A stretch of 24,520 bases of DNA from an uncultured Eubacteriales bacterium (GCA_900321795.1 ONXO01000049.1:1-24520); one strand, 5' to 3'. Shown: positions 6,473 to 14,681, counted from the stretch's first letter. Notes: generated by a model not told the origin, from the sequence alone. Numbers and translations: made by a program.

Positions 6473-7882
6473 GTGAACTTGCCAAATATGATAGATGCTA
6501 AAAAAAGAGATAAGAATGCGGTTATAGATACACATAAATATAATAAAGTAAAAATAGACAAATCACTAAGGGGGCGCAAGTACTTTGTAAGAACTTATGG
6601 ATGCCAAATGAATGAACATGATGGAGAAAAGATAAAGGGTATTTTAGAAAGTGAAGGCTTAATTGAAACAGAAAATATTGAAGAAGCTAGAGTAGTAATT
6701 CTAAATACATGTGCTATTAGAGAAAATGCTCATGATAAAGTTTTTGGGTATCTTGGTTTAGTTAAGAAACTTAAAGAAACTAATAATATATTACTAGGTA
6801 TATGTGGATGTATGGCTCAAGAGGAAAGTGTCATTGATCTAATAAGAGATAAGTATCCATATGTGGATTTTGTTTTTGGAACACATAATATAGATGACAT
6901 GATTAAAGTTATTAATGAATCAGTTAAGACAAATAAACAAACTATAGAAGTATATAGTATTTTAGGAAATATATGTGAAGGTATTCCTGAAAAGAAAGAT
7001 AGTAATATATCTGCTTGGGTTGATATAATGCTAGGCTGTGACAAGTTCTGTACATATTGTATAGTACCTTACACAAGAGGAACTCAAAGAAGTAGAAAAT
7101 ATGAAGATGTTATAGAAGAAGTAATTTCTCTAAAAGAAAAAGGATACAAAGAAGTAACGCTTCTTGGACAAAATGTAAATGCTTATGGAAAAGATTTATA
7201 TAAAGATTACAATCTTGCTAATCTTTTAAGAGATGTAAGTAAAACCGGAATAGAAAGAATAAGATTTGTGACTAGCCATCCCTGGGATTTTACTGATGAA
7301 ATGATAGATGCGATAGCACAATGCCCTAATGTAATGCCTTATATACATTTACCACTTCAAAGTGGATCTAATAGAATACTAAAACTAATGAATAGAAGTT
7401 ACACTAAAGAAGAGTATTTAACTCTTTATAAAAAGATGAGAGATAAAATAAAGAATGTTACTATTACTACAGATATAATAGTAGGTTTTCCTGGAGAAAC
7501 AGAGGAAGACTTTAACGAAACATTAAATGTAGTAAACGAATGTAAATTTGATGGGGCATATACTTTTATATTTAGTCCAAGAGTTGGAACACCTGCAGCT
7601 AAATTAAAGGACGAAACTCCTTTAAGAGAAAAAGAAGAAAGATTATATAAACTAAATGAAATAGTAAATAAATATAGTAATGAATCTAATCAAAGATTAG
7701 TAGGCACAGTTCAAAAATGTTTAGTAACAGGAATAAGTGAGAAAGATTCTTCTAAATATTGTGGATATACTGAAACTATGAAATTAGTAAATATCTTGTC
7801 AGATGAAGATATAACTGGTAAAATAGTAGATGTAAAGATAGATGAAGCTAAAAGCTTTAGCTTAAACGGAATAAAAATATAG
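6473..7882 (+). CDS. miaB: tRNA-2-methylthio-N6-dimethylallyladenosine synthase MiaB
   Basis: Adds the methylthio group to i6A37 in tRNAs that read UNN codons, using two [4Fe-4S] clusters. The N-terminal methylthiotransferase domain has C44 (TYGCQMNEHD), C80 (NTCAIRENA) and C113 (GCMAQEE). The radical SAM cluster CxxxCxxC is C189, C193, C196 (GCDKFCTYC), followed by the TIM-barrel part (VTSHPWDF, HLPLQSGS, DIIVGFPGET) and a C-terminal TRAM domain from about 400. At 469 residues it is of normal length. The start is GTG 6473 with AGAAGTGA 7 bases upstream. The prenyl group on A37 comes from DMAPP, a product of the IspH part of the fusion at 1811. In Bacillus subtilis miaB also lies near cotE, as it does here. 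Confidence 0.97.
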   Translation: MNLPNMIDAKKRDKNAVIDTHKYNKVKIDKSLRGRKYFVRTYGCQMNEHDGEKIKGILESEGLIETENIEEARVVILNTCAIRENAHDKVFGYLGLVKKLKETNNILLGICGCMAQEESVIDLIRDKYPYVDFVFGTHNIDDMIKVINESVKTNKQTIEVYSILGNICEGIPEKKDSNISAWVDIMLGCDKFCTYCIVPYTRGTQRSRKYEDVIEEVISLKEKGYKEVTLLGQNVNAYGKDLYKDYNLANLLRDVSKTGIERIRFVTSHPWDFTDEMIDAIAQCPNVMPYIHLPLQSGSNRILKLMNRSYTKEEYLTLYKKMRDKIKNVTITTDIIVGFPGETEEDFNETLNVVNECKFDGAYTFIFSPRVGTPAAKLKDETPLREKEERLYKLNEIVNKYSNESNQRLVGTVQKCLVTGISEKDSSKYCGYTETMKLVNILSDEDITGKIVDVKIDEAKSFSLNGIKI

Positions 7883-7919
7883 AGAAAGTGTAAACATAAA
7901 ACACTTTCTCCTTTTTTCT
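7882..7919 (+). terminator. Intrinsic terminator of miaB
   Basis: GAGAAAGTGT (7882-7891) pairs perfectly with ACACTTTCTC (7901-7910), followed by six T. The stem starts in the stop codon. Confidence 0.9.
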
Positions 7920-7929
7920 ATTTAAAATA

Positions 7930-7938
7930 TGATAAGAT
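7930..7938 (+). promoter_or_regulatory. Extended -10 of the capA-like gene
   Basis: TGATAAGAT fits an extended -10; no -35 fits because the preceding terminator occupies that place. AGAGGTAG follows as SD before ATG 7957. Confidence 0.45.
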
Positions 7939-7956
7939 AATTATAGAGGTAGAAGT

Positions 7957-9195
7957 ATGAGTAGTAAGAAATATATTTGGGTAATTATAACTAGTACATT
8001 TATAATAATTTTAACATTGTGTGGTTATTTTGGTTTTTTAAAAAATTTTAAATCAAAAAATGAAACTAAAAATTTTGAAGAGATTAATTTAGAATTAAAT
8101 GTGCATAAAGAGGAAAAAGTTGTTCCTAAAGCTACTTTAACTTTAGTGGGAGATTTTCTATATGAAGAACCTTATTACGATGCATTAAAGGCAGGAGATG
8201 ACATTCCTTATTATTTTTCTAAAGTAAGAAAATATTTTGAAGGTGATGATATAAGTATAGGAAATATGGAAGTTGTTATAGATGATGGAACAATGAAAAT
8301 TAGTGGTTCTAATTATAGCTTTTGTGCTCCAAGAAGTATAGGATACGAAGTAGCATCTCTTGATTTGGAAGTTTTATCACTTGCTAATAACCATGCAAAC
8401 GACAGAGGGCTCGCTGGTAGAGAATCATCTAAGAAGTTCTTTAAAGAAAATTCAGATATATTAGCCGTAGGAACATATGATACGGAAGACAGGGATGTGT
8501 CAGGAAATATAATTGAAGTAAATGGACTTAGATTTGGATTTTTATCTTATACATATGGTACTAATAGAAGTATACAAAAAGACTTAAGATACACTCTTGG
8601 TTTATATAAAGATCCTGATATCTATAAAATAAATGATGAATACAAAGAATTAATGAAAAAAGATGTAGAAGCTTTAAGAGATAAAGTGGATTGTCTTATA
8701 GTACTTATGCACTGGGGGTATGAATATACATTTAAAGTAAATAGTGAACAAAAAGAGTTAACAAATTTCTTTAATGAACTTGGAGTGGATATAATTGTAG
8801 GAAATCATGCTCATAATATACAACCTATTAAATGGATTAATACTGATAGTCATAATACTTTAGTCTATTATGCACTTGGCAATTTTGTAGGGGCAGACTA
8901 CACTGTACCAGGAGCTAGTAACTACTTTATAAAAGCTTATCAAATAGGATTAATGTCTAGATTAAATGTTACTAAAACTGATGAAGGGCTTTTAATAGAT
9001 AATGTAACTACAGAACCGGTTATAAACTTTTATGATAAAAATATAAGAAACTTTCTACTAGTGCCTTATAGAGATTATACAGAAGAATATGAGATTAATC
9101 ATTATATGTATGGTAAAGGCTTTGATAAAGAATTTATTGATGAGGTATATAATGAAGTAATAGATGAAGAGTTTAGAAAGCAAATAGAACTATAA
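7957..9195 (+). CDS. CapA/PGA_cap family calcineurin-like phosphoesterase, membrane anchored
   Basis: 412 residues. An N-terminal hydrophobic helix (about 7-28) with basic residues before it acts as an uncleaved anchor or signal. The PGA_cap domain (about 60-360) shows the metal-binding blocks in order: LVGDF (D66), GNMEVV (N103, E105), SLANNHANDRG (N144, N145, H146), LMHWGYEY (H252), VGNHAHNIQP (N283, H284, H286) and YALGNFVG. The fold is a calcineurin-like metallophosphoesterase acting outside the membrane. CapA/PgsA is required for poly-gamma-glutamate export in Bacillus, but no pgsB or pgsC lies beside this gene, so the substrate here is open. It sits between miaB and a large surface protein gene, each apparently with its own promoter. 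Confidence 0.85.
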   Translation: MSSKKYIWVIITSTFIIILTLCGYFGFLKNFKSKNETKNFEEINLELNVHKEEKVVPKATLTLVGDFLYEEPYYDALKAGDDIPYYFSKVRKYFEGDDISIGNMEVVIDDGTMKISGSNYSFCAPRSIGYEVASLDLEVLSLANNHANDRGLAGRESSKKFFKENSDILAVGTYDTEDRDVSGNIIEVNGLRFGFLSYTYGTNRSIQKDLRYTLGLYKDPDIYKINDEYKELMKKDVEALRDKVDCLIVLMHWGYEYTFKVNSEQKELTNFFNELGVDIIVGNHAHNIQPIKWINTDSHNTLVYYALGNFVGADYTVPGASNYFIKAYQIGLMSRLNVTKTDEGLLIDNVTTEPVINFYDKNIRNFLLVPYRDYTEEYEINHYMYGKGFDKEFIDEVYNEVIDEEFRKQIEL

Positions 9196-9225
9196 AAAAT
9201 AATTATATTCAGATTAGATTCTATC

Positions 9226-9254
9226 TTGATAATAATATTTGTATTTGTTAAAAT
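9226..9254 (+). promoter_or_regulatory. Promoter of the 566-residue surface protein gene
   Basis: TTGATA (9226-9231), 17-base spacer, TAAAAT (9249-9254) with TG at -14/-15. SD GAAGAGG lies about 10 bases before ATG 9280. Confidence 0.65.
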
Positions 9255-9279
9255 AATTATAGAGAAGAGGTAGAACAAA

Positions 9280-10980
9280 ATGGGACGAACAAAGAATTTT
9301 TTTCTATTAGCAATAGTGAGCGTACTAGTGCTTGCAATAGGAGTAACGGTAGCATATTTTATTGTGAGAATTGAAGGAGAAGGAAAGACAATATCGGTAG
9401 ATACAGCCAATCTAAAAGTAATATTTACGGACACTAATGCAGAAATTGAAGCTTTAGATATAGAACCTGGCAGTAGTATACCAAGTAAAACATTTACAGT
9501 AGAAAGTCAAACAGATAGTGTATATAACTATAACATAATAATAAAAGATTTAGTAAATACATTTGTAACAGAAGGATATTTACAATATCAAATAGTTGGA
9601 ACAAATGGAGGAGTATCAAAAGATTGGACAGATGTACCAAAATCAGCAACCGCTACAGACACGGTACTTTATTATTCAGTGCCACTTGCAGTAGGAGCAA
9701 CACATTCATATACAATAAACTTTAGATATACATATGATGAAGAAGTAAATCAAAGTGCAGATATGGGTAAAATATTCTCAGGAAGTATATTTATAACTGA
9801 AGGGACAGAAGACCCTAATAAAACATTAGTAACTAAATTGTTAGAAAATAATCCAGTAAGGTTAACAGTAGGAGGATCATCAGTAACATATGAAGGAACT
9901 ACTTACACACCAAGGGCATCTTTTGATGTGACTGATATACAAACATATACAAACGCTATATATCAAACAAATAATGCTGAACATGGTGATACCGTGTATT
10001 ACTATTCAGGAAACCATACTAATAACTGGGTAATCTTTGGAACATGTAAAAGTGCTACTTATAATTGTACAGTAGGAGATGATTTATACTGGAGAATAAT
10101 AAGAACTAATGAAGAAAGTACAGGCGGAGGAGTAAGGCTATTATACTCAGGAAGCGGATCAAGAACAGTGGGTGACCATAAAGCAATAGCAACAACCACA
10201 AATGCACTTATCAATACAAGTACAAAATTCAACAATTTTAGCCAAGTGTCATCATCAAATAGACCTGATAGATATGCAGGATATATGTATGGAACAAATG
10301 GATATGAGCATTCGGATATAAGGGCAAATACACAGTCTAGTACAATAAAAGAAGTTGTAGATACATGGTACACTACTACATTTACTGAAAACAATCTAAA
10401 ATCTAAAATAGATACAAAAGCAGTATACTGTAATGATAGAAGTTATACTAATGAAAGCTGGAATTCTACGGGAAGTAGTAACAACTATTTTGGTGCATAT
10501 GGAAGGCTAGTTAATGCAAAAGCACCATCATATGCATGTGGAGCAAATACATCAGGATATGGGAACTATTTTACTGGTGGAAATGATAATAAAGATAGAT
10601 TTACTGGAGAAAGTTATACATATGGAAACGGATTACTATCTGATGCACCTTTAGCTTTAATGACAATAGATGAAGCTGCATATGCTGGTAGTAAAATAAA
10701 TAGTAGTTTAAAGAGTCCATATGCATGGCATTACTTAAATGCAGGAGGAGCATCAATAACAGGTGGTACTAATTGGTGGACTCTTACAGCCCATTTCTCT
10801 AATTCTTCTTATGCTTACAACTATGCTGTGTATGGTTCAACAACTTATCCTGGGTATCTTAGTGGACGCTATTCTACAAATACTTTTGGCGTACGTCCAG
10901 TATTATCTTTAACTTCTGATACATTGTGGGCATCAGGTAACGGAACTGTAGATAGTCCATATAGAATCGTTGAAACTTAA
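9280..10980 (+). CDS. Anchored surface protein with camelysin/TasA-like N-domain and DUF6273-like C-terminal domain
   Basis: 566 residues. A signal or anchor helix (about 6-28) ends in GVTVAYFIVR, resembling SipW-type signals of TasA and camelysin proteins. A beta-rich domain (about 38-175) follows, rich in Thr, Ser and Val. From about 245 (DDLYWRIIRTN, GVRLLYSG) to 560 (NWWTLTAHF, FGVRPVLSL, NGTVDSPYRI) the pattern resembles the DUF6273 or FGE/C-type-lectin-like domains of gut Firmicutes surface proteins. Cys residues occur in close pairs and could form disulfides. Asn and Ser dominate the surface. The last about 60 codons use different codons from the rest (CGC and CGT for Arg where AGA/AGG is used elsewhere, many codons ending in T or C). 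The function is unknown; a role in binding at the cell surface is inference. Confidence 0.75.
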   Translation: MGRTKNFFLLAIVSVLVLAIGVTVAYFIVRIEGEGKTISVDTANLKVIFTDTNAEIEALDIEPGSSIPSKTFTVESQTDSVYNYNIIIKDLVNTFVTEGYLQYQIVGTNGGVSKDWTDVPKSATATDTVLYYSVPLAVGATHSYTINFRYTYDEEVNQSADMGKIFSGSIFITEGTEDPNKTLVTKLLENNPVRLTVGGSSVTYEGTTYTPRASFDVTDIQTYTNAIYQTNNAEHGDTVYYYSGNHTNNWVIFGTCKSATYNCTVGDDLYWRIIRTNEESTGGGVRLLYSGSGSRTVGDHKAIATTTNALINTSTKFNNFSQVSSSNRPDRYAGYMYGTNGYEHSDIRANTQSSTIKEVVDTWYTTTFTENNLKSKIDTKAVYCNDRSYTNESWNSTGSSNNYFGAYGRLVNAKAPSYACGANTSGYGNYFTGGNDNKDRFTGESYTYGNGLLSDAPLALMTIDEAAYAGSKINSSLKSPYAWHYLNAGGASITGGTNWWTLTAHFSNSSYAYNYAVYGSTTYPGYLSGRYSTNTFGVRPVLSLTSDTLWASGNGTVDSPYRIVET

Positions 10981-10981
10981 T

Positions 10982-11014
10982 AAATGCAAATACAAGTTTT
11001 GCATTTTTCCTTTT
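10982..11014 (+). terminator. Intrinsic terminator of the surface protein gene
   Basis: AAATGCAAA (10982-10990) pairs with TTTGCATTT (10998-11006), followed by a T-rich run. Confidence 0.8.
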
Positions 11015-11044
11015 ATTATTGTCTAAAAGTCAAAAATTAGTAAA

Positions 11045-11098
11045 AGTGTAAATCAGTGCTTACAATAGTGTAACTTTCCTAGGCTAATAACATATACT
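11045..11098 (+). promoter_or_regulatory. Upstream region of cotE: AGTG direct repeats and TATACT
   Basis: AGTG occurs at 11045, 11055 and 11067, the first and third as AGTGTAA, spaced 10 and 12 bases. A possible -10 TATACT follows at 11093-11098, 16 bases before ATG 11115. No good sigma-A -35 is seen; in a sporulating relative this gene would be read by sigma-E, which has a different -35. Interpretation is tentative. Confidence 0.35.
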
Positions 11099-11114
11099 AT
11101 TAATGGGTGAAGTT

Positions 11115-11648
11115 ATGTATAAAGAAATAGTTACTAAAGCTGTTATTGGAAAGGGTAAAAAAACTTTTAGAGATAAATATGAACTTATAGCAAATGATAC
11201 AGTTGATACTATATTAGGATGCTGGGTTATAAATCATACGATGAATGGTAAAAGTGAAAATTCAGAAGTAAGAATAGATGGAAGCTTTGATGTAAATGTA
11301 TGGTATTCATTTGATAATAATACTAAAACTGCAGTTGAAGCAAGAAATGTAGGCTATAGTGAAAAAGTAAAAGTTCATATGTTGGAAGATTCTAATTTAT
11401 CTGATGATAGTGAAATTCTTTTAACAGCTTTAAAAACACCTACTGTAATAGATGTAAATGTAAATGGCAATAAAGTGACTTATGAAATAGAAAAAGAACT
11501 AGGAATTGAAATAATAGGTGATACTAAAGTAAAAATTGAAGTATTAGATAATGTAAACGCGGGCTTTGATAATATAGATGAAGAATTGACTGATAAAGAA
11601 ATAGATGAAGTTATAGATAATGAAGTAAGCGAGAACTACTTAAATTAG
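11115..11648 (+). CDS. cotE: Outer spore coat protein E homolog (CotE)
   Basis: 177 residues; B. subtilis CotE has 181. Matches along the whole length: YKEIVTKAVIGKGKK at the start, ILGCWVINH (about 33-41), the DVNVWYSFDNNTKTAVE block (59-75), the EVRIDGSFDV strand, and an acidic tail (last about 30 residues, many Glu and Asp). CotE is the morphogenetic protein that directs outer coat assembly on the forespore. ATG 11115 is preferred over ATG 11103 because GGGTGA lies 7 bases before it and overlaps the earlier ATG. In B. subtilis the order is miaB-ymcA-cotE-mutS; here miaB lies about 3.2 kb upstream, a partly kept neighbourhood. Whether this organism forms spores cannot be decided from the window. 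Confidence 0.85.
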   Translation: MYKEIVTKAVIGKGKKTFRDKYELIANDTVDTILGCWVINHTMNGKSENSEVRIDGSFDVNVWYSFDNNTKTAVEARNVGYSEKVKVHMLEDSNLSDDSEILLTALKTPTVIDVNVNGNKVTYEIEKELGIEIIGDTKVKIEVLDNVNAGFDNIDEELTDKEIDEVIDNEVSENYLN

Positions 11649-11661
11649 TAGTTCTTATTTG
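11632..11661 (+). terminator. Hairpin at the end of cotE
   Basis: AGAACTACT (11632-11640) pairs perfectly with AGTAGTTCT (11647-11655) around TAAATT. The following T tract (TATTTGCATTTT) is interrupted, so termination may be partial. Confidence 0.65.
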
Positions 11662-11687
11662 CATTTTATATAAAAATGTATTATAAT
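11659..11687 (+). promoter_or_regulatory. Promoter of the HD-domain gene
   Basis: TTGCAT (11659-11664), 17-base spacer, TATAAT (11682-11687). The same TTGCAT-17-TATAAT form occurs before cpsC. Confidence 0.65.
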
Positions 11688-11719
11688 GAAGTAGTCTTTT
11701 AAGAGGATGATTATAAATT

Positions 11720-12256
11720 ATGATAAATAAATATAAAAATGAATATATAAAATTAGTTAAAGATATAGTTGAAAGTGAAGAGTTTAAGAAAACTGAAAAT
11801 GATACACATCATGGTTCAACTAAATATGGACATTTAATAAGAGTTAGTAAATGTAGTTTTATTATGTCTAAATTATTTAAAGCAGATGCACAAACGGCAA
11901 CAGTTTCTGGACTTTTACATGATTTCTTTTATGGCGAAAGGACAGCATCTAAAGATAATGATTTTCTAGTTCACCCATTTACTGCAAGTGAAAATGCTAA
12001 GAAATATTTTGATATAACACTTGCAGAACAAAGTGCTATTGAAACGCATATGTATCATCATGCAGTTATGAAAAAAATTATACCATTTATAGATAAACAA
12101 GAGGCTAAAAATTACAATAAGCCTCAAAGTAAAGAGGGATGGATAGTTTGTATATCCGATTTACTGGTTTCTGCTATGGAAGGAGCTAGATACGAACTAC
12201 CTTATCTTGTTAATGTTTATATGATATTTATTGTTACTAAATATTTGAATTTTTAA
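11720..12256 (+). CDS. HD-domain phosphohydrolase
   Basis: 178 residues. The HD pattern is complete: H38 in YGHLIRVS, H67-D68 in GLLHDFFYG, H85 in VHPFTAS, H110 in ETHMYHH and D147 in CISDLLV, giving the H...HD...D metal site of the family. The substrate is not evident; relatives act on nucleotides, diadenosine polyphosphates or cyclic nucleotides. The start is uncertain in one respect: the SD AGAGG lies 13 bases from ATG 11720, longer than usual, but no better in-frame start is present. The gene has its own promoter, and the promoter of the serS T-box begins directly after its stop codon. There is no membrane segment, so it acts in the cytoplasm. Confidence 0.85.
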   Translation: MINKYKNEYIKLVKDIVESEEFKKTENDTHHGSTKYGHLIRVSKCSFIMSKLFKADAQTATVSGLLHDFFYGERTASKDNDFLVHPFTASENAKKYFDITLAEQSAIETHMYHHAVMKKIIPFIDKQEAKNYNKPQSKEGWIVCISDLLVSAMEGARYELPYLVNVYMIFIVTKYLNF

Positions 12257-12285
12257 TTGAAATATTAAAATAAAAAGTTTATAAT
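12257..12285 (+). promoter_or_regulatory. Promoter of serS T-box
   Basis: TTGAAA (12257-12262), 17-base spacer, TATAAT (12280-12285). The -35 begins at the base after the stop codon of the HD gene. Confidence 0.75.
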
Positions 12286-12291
12286 ATTATA

Positions 12292-12490
12292 TGTAAAGCA
12301 AAAAAGGAAATAGTAATTAATGCTTTTATTTATAGAGAGCTAACGTTTGGTGTAAGTTAGTAATAAAACTTGATGAATCTATCCTTTAGTGAAGCCAATC
12401 ACTTCCGGTTAACTACCGTTATTAGTAAGAGAAAATATTGGGATGGTACCGTCTATTTTAGACTCCTTTGGTAGCCATCTTTTTATTTTA
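12292..12490 (+). promoter_or_regulatory. T-box riboswitch, serine specifier UCU, with terminator
   Basis: A leader of about 200 bases before serS. Stem I opens with GGAAATAG and closes near CTATCC; the AGTA (12312-12315) and GAA (12375-12377) elements flank the specifier loop, and TCT at 12378-12380, followed by A, reads as a Ser codon. AGAGAGC and GGTGTAA of the AG-bulge region follow the family pattern. The T-box sequence GGATGGTACCG (12441-12451) can pair with the tRNA acceptor end. The terminator pairs GATGGTACC (12442-12450) with GGTAGCCATC (12470-12479), plus an inner GTCTA/TAGAC stem, then a T run. Uncharged tRNA-Ser would favour the antiterminator and switch on serS. Confidence 0.92.
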
Positions 12491-12507
12491 AAGGAGGGAA
12501 TGAGAAA

Positions 12508-13785
12508 ATGATAGATATTAATCTAATAAGAACTAATAGAGAATTAGTTAAAGAAAACATAAGAAAGAAGTTTAAGGAAGATCGTCTTTTAATAGTGGAT
12601 GAAGTATATGACTTAGACATTAAGTTTAGAGAGGCTAAAAAGGAAGCTGATGATTTAAGAAGTGAAAAGAATAAATTATCTAGTGAAATCGGTTCTTTAA
12701 TGAGAGAAGGCAAGAAGGAAGAAGCTGAAAGTGTTAAAGAAAGAATTGGACAAATGTCTTCTAAAATAGAAGAACTTGAAAAGGTAGAAGAAGCATTAGA
12801 ACCACAAATTAGAGAGTTAATGTATAAGATACCTAATATAATAGATGAAAGTGTTCCTATTGGGAAAGATGACAGTGAAAACGTTGAAAACGAAAAGTTT
12901 GGAGACCCGGTTGTGCCTTCTTATGAAATTCCATACCATGCTGATATCTTGGAGAAGATAAATGGCTTAGATAAAGAAAGTGCTGGAAGAACAAGCGGTA
13001 ATGGCTTCTATTATTTAATGGGAGATGCTGCTAGACTTCATTCTGCAATGTTAAGCTATGCAAGAGACTTTATGATAGATAAAGGATTTACTTATTGTAT
13101 ACCACCATTTATGATTAGAGCAGATGTAGTAAATGGAGTTATGTCTTTTGAAGAGATGGATGCGATGATGTATAAGATAGAAAATGAAGATTTATATCTT
13201 ATAGGAACAAGCGAACATTCAATGATAGGTAAGTTTAAAGGACAAATAATTGATGAAAAATCATTACCACTTACACTAACTTCATACTCTCCTTGCTTTA
13301 GAAAAGAAGTGGGATCTCATGGAATTGAAGAAAGAGGAATATACAGAGTTCATCAATTTGAAAAACAAGAAATGGTTGTACTATGTGATGAAAAAGAAGG
13401 AATGGACTGGTATAACAAAATGTGGCAATACACAGTTGAGTTCTTTAGAAGCTTAGACATACCTGTTAGAACACTTGAATGCTGTTCAGGAGATTTAGCT
13501 GATTTAAAGCAAAAGTCTTGTGATGTAGAAGCTTGGAGTCCAAGGCAGCAAAAATACTTTGAAGTTGGTTCTTGCTCAATATTAGGTGATGCACAGGCAA
13601 GACGTCTTTCTATAAGAAGTAAAGGTGAAAGTGGAACTAAATATGTAACTACACTTAATAATACTGTTTTAGCAACTCCTAGAGGACTAATTGCATTAAT
13701 AGAAAATAATTACCAAGAAGATGGAAGTATAAAAGTGCCTGAAGCTCTAAGACCATATATGGGCGGAAAAGAAGTAATAAGATAA
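12508..13785 (+). CDS. serS: Seryl-tRNA synthetase
   Basis: 425 residues, normal for a bacterial SerRS. Charges tRNA-Ser, also the first step to tRNA-Sec where used. The N-terminal long-helix arm (about 25-105) is a Glu/Lys/Leu coiled coil that binds the long variable arm of tRNA-Ser. The class II catalytic core carries GNGFYYLMGD, the TSEHSMIG loop, motif 2 (CFRKEVGSHGIEERGIYRVHQF, first part shown by CFRKE near 275) and motif 3 near 385-400 (TPRGLIALIENN). SD AAAGGAGGG lies close before ATG 12508. Expression is set by the T-box just upstream, which senses uncharged tRNA-Ser. Confidence 0.97.
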   Translation: MIDINLIRTNRELVKENIRKKFKEDRLLIVDEVYDLDIKFREAKKEADDLRSEKNKLSSEIGSLMREGKKEEAESVKERIGQMSSKIEELEKVEEALEPQIRELMYKIPNIIDESVPIGKDDSENVENEKFGDPVVPSYEIPYHADILEKINGLDKESAGRTSGNGFYYLMGDAARLHSAMLSYARDFMIDKGFTYCIPPFMIRADVVNGVMSFEEMDAMMYKIENEDLYLIGTSEHSMIGKFKGQIIDEKSLPLTLTSYSPCFRKEVGSHGIEERGIYRVHQFEKQEMVVLCDEKEGMDWYNKMWQYTVEFFRSLDIPVRTLECCSGDLADLKQKSCDVEAWSPRQQKYFEVGSCSILGDAQARRLSIRSKGESGTKYVTTLNNTVLATPRGLIALIENNYQEDGSIKVPEALRPYMGGKEVIR

Positions 13786-13818
13786 TATATTTTGAAATTG
13801 CTTTTATAAATAATTAAT

Positions 13819-13848
13819 AAAAAGTATACTTAAAACGTATACTTTTTT
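13819..13848 (+). terminator. Intrinsic terminator of serS
   Basis: AAAAAGTATAC (13819-13829) pairs with GTATACTTTTTT (13837-13848) around TTAAAAC. The T run touches the SD (AGGTGG) of the next gene. As the right arm carries its own T run, a complementary A run precedes the hairpin, so it could work in both directions. Confidence 0.85.
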
Positions 13849-13859
13849 AGGTGGTCTAT

Positions 13860-14681
13860 TTGAAAAAATACTTTGAATATATAGGACTTTTAGCTTTTGC
13901 TTTATTTAGTTTTTACTATACAGATAAAGTAACTAATATGATGAATAGTAAAGATCCCGTCATGGTATCAATAAATGAATATAAAGAAAAAGAAAATACT
14001 CCTTGCAAAGAAGGATATATCACAAACGATGGGATAGTCTTAGGTAGAAGTGGCAGGGAAGTAAATACTATAGAATCATACTCAAACATGCAAGGTAAAA
14101 GCTTTGATGAAAGCCTTTTAGTGTTTAATGAAGTAACATGTAAAGTGTCTTTAGAAACAGCTATTTCAGGTTATATAATAAATGCTAATCCATCTAAAAA
14201 TTTAGTAAGCTTGTTTATAAAAATAGATTCTTTAGATTATTTTAATGATATAGAAAAAGTTTTAGAAGAAAAAAACACTTTAGCAAACATAATAACTAAT
14301 GGTAAAACATTAAGTGAAAACAAAGAGTATTTTCTATCCTTATATAATAAAGGATATGAAATAGTATATAATGGTACTGGAGTAGATGACTATAGATTAT
14401 ATAAAAAAGAACTTAAAGAAATGAATAAAAATGCTAAAGTAGTATGTATGAGTATAAGTGAAGGAGATATATCTTTTTGTGAAAAAGAGAAAGTGCTTAA
14501 GCTTAAAACCTCATATTATTATAATAAGGACATACTTCTAAATACTAAAAAGAATTTAGAAAAAGGATCATTTATTATATATAAAGAAAATAAAAACACA
14601 TTAGAAGAAATATCGAGTGCTATTAATTATATAAATGGTAAAAAACTGGCTATAAAACCTATTTCTGAAGCCCTAAAATAA
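13860..14681 (+). CDS. Secreted or anchored protein, degenerate polysaccharide-deacetylase-like
   Basis: 273 residues from TTG 13860, chosen because AGGTGG (13849-13854) sits at a proper distance and the protein then begins MKKYFEY, a normal anchor start. A GTG at 13851 lies inside that SD. A hydrophobic helix (about 5-20) suggests export or anchoring. The rest shows the order of a NodB/polysaccharide deacetylase barrel: VSLFIKID, NTLANIITNG, NKGYEIVYNGTG and a final INGKKLAIKPISEAL resembling the usual end of the domain. The catalytic Asp and His-x3-His of active enzymes are not seen, so it is probably a non-enzymatic relative. No promoter of its own is clear; the serS terminator lies directly before it. 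Confidence 0.6.
   Translation: MKKYFEYIGLLAFALFSFYYTDKVTNMMNSKDPVMVSINEYKEKENTPCKEGYITNDGIVLGRSGREVNTIESYSNMQGKSFDESLLVFNEVTCKVSLETAISGYIINANPSKNLVSLFIKIDSLDYFNDIEKVLEEKNTLANIITNGKTLSENKEYFLSLYNKGYEIVYNGTGVDDYRLYKKELKEMNKNAKVVCMSISEGDISFCEKEKVLKLKTSYYYNKDILLNTKKNLEKGSFIIYKENKNTLEEISSAINYINGKKLAIKPISEALK

Noticed and set aside
10780..10910. A complete diversity-generating retroelement
   Set aside because: No reverse transcriptase, accessory gene or template repeat is in the window; kept only as a hypothesis for the gene tail.
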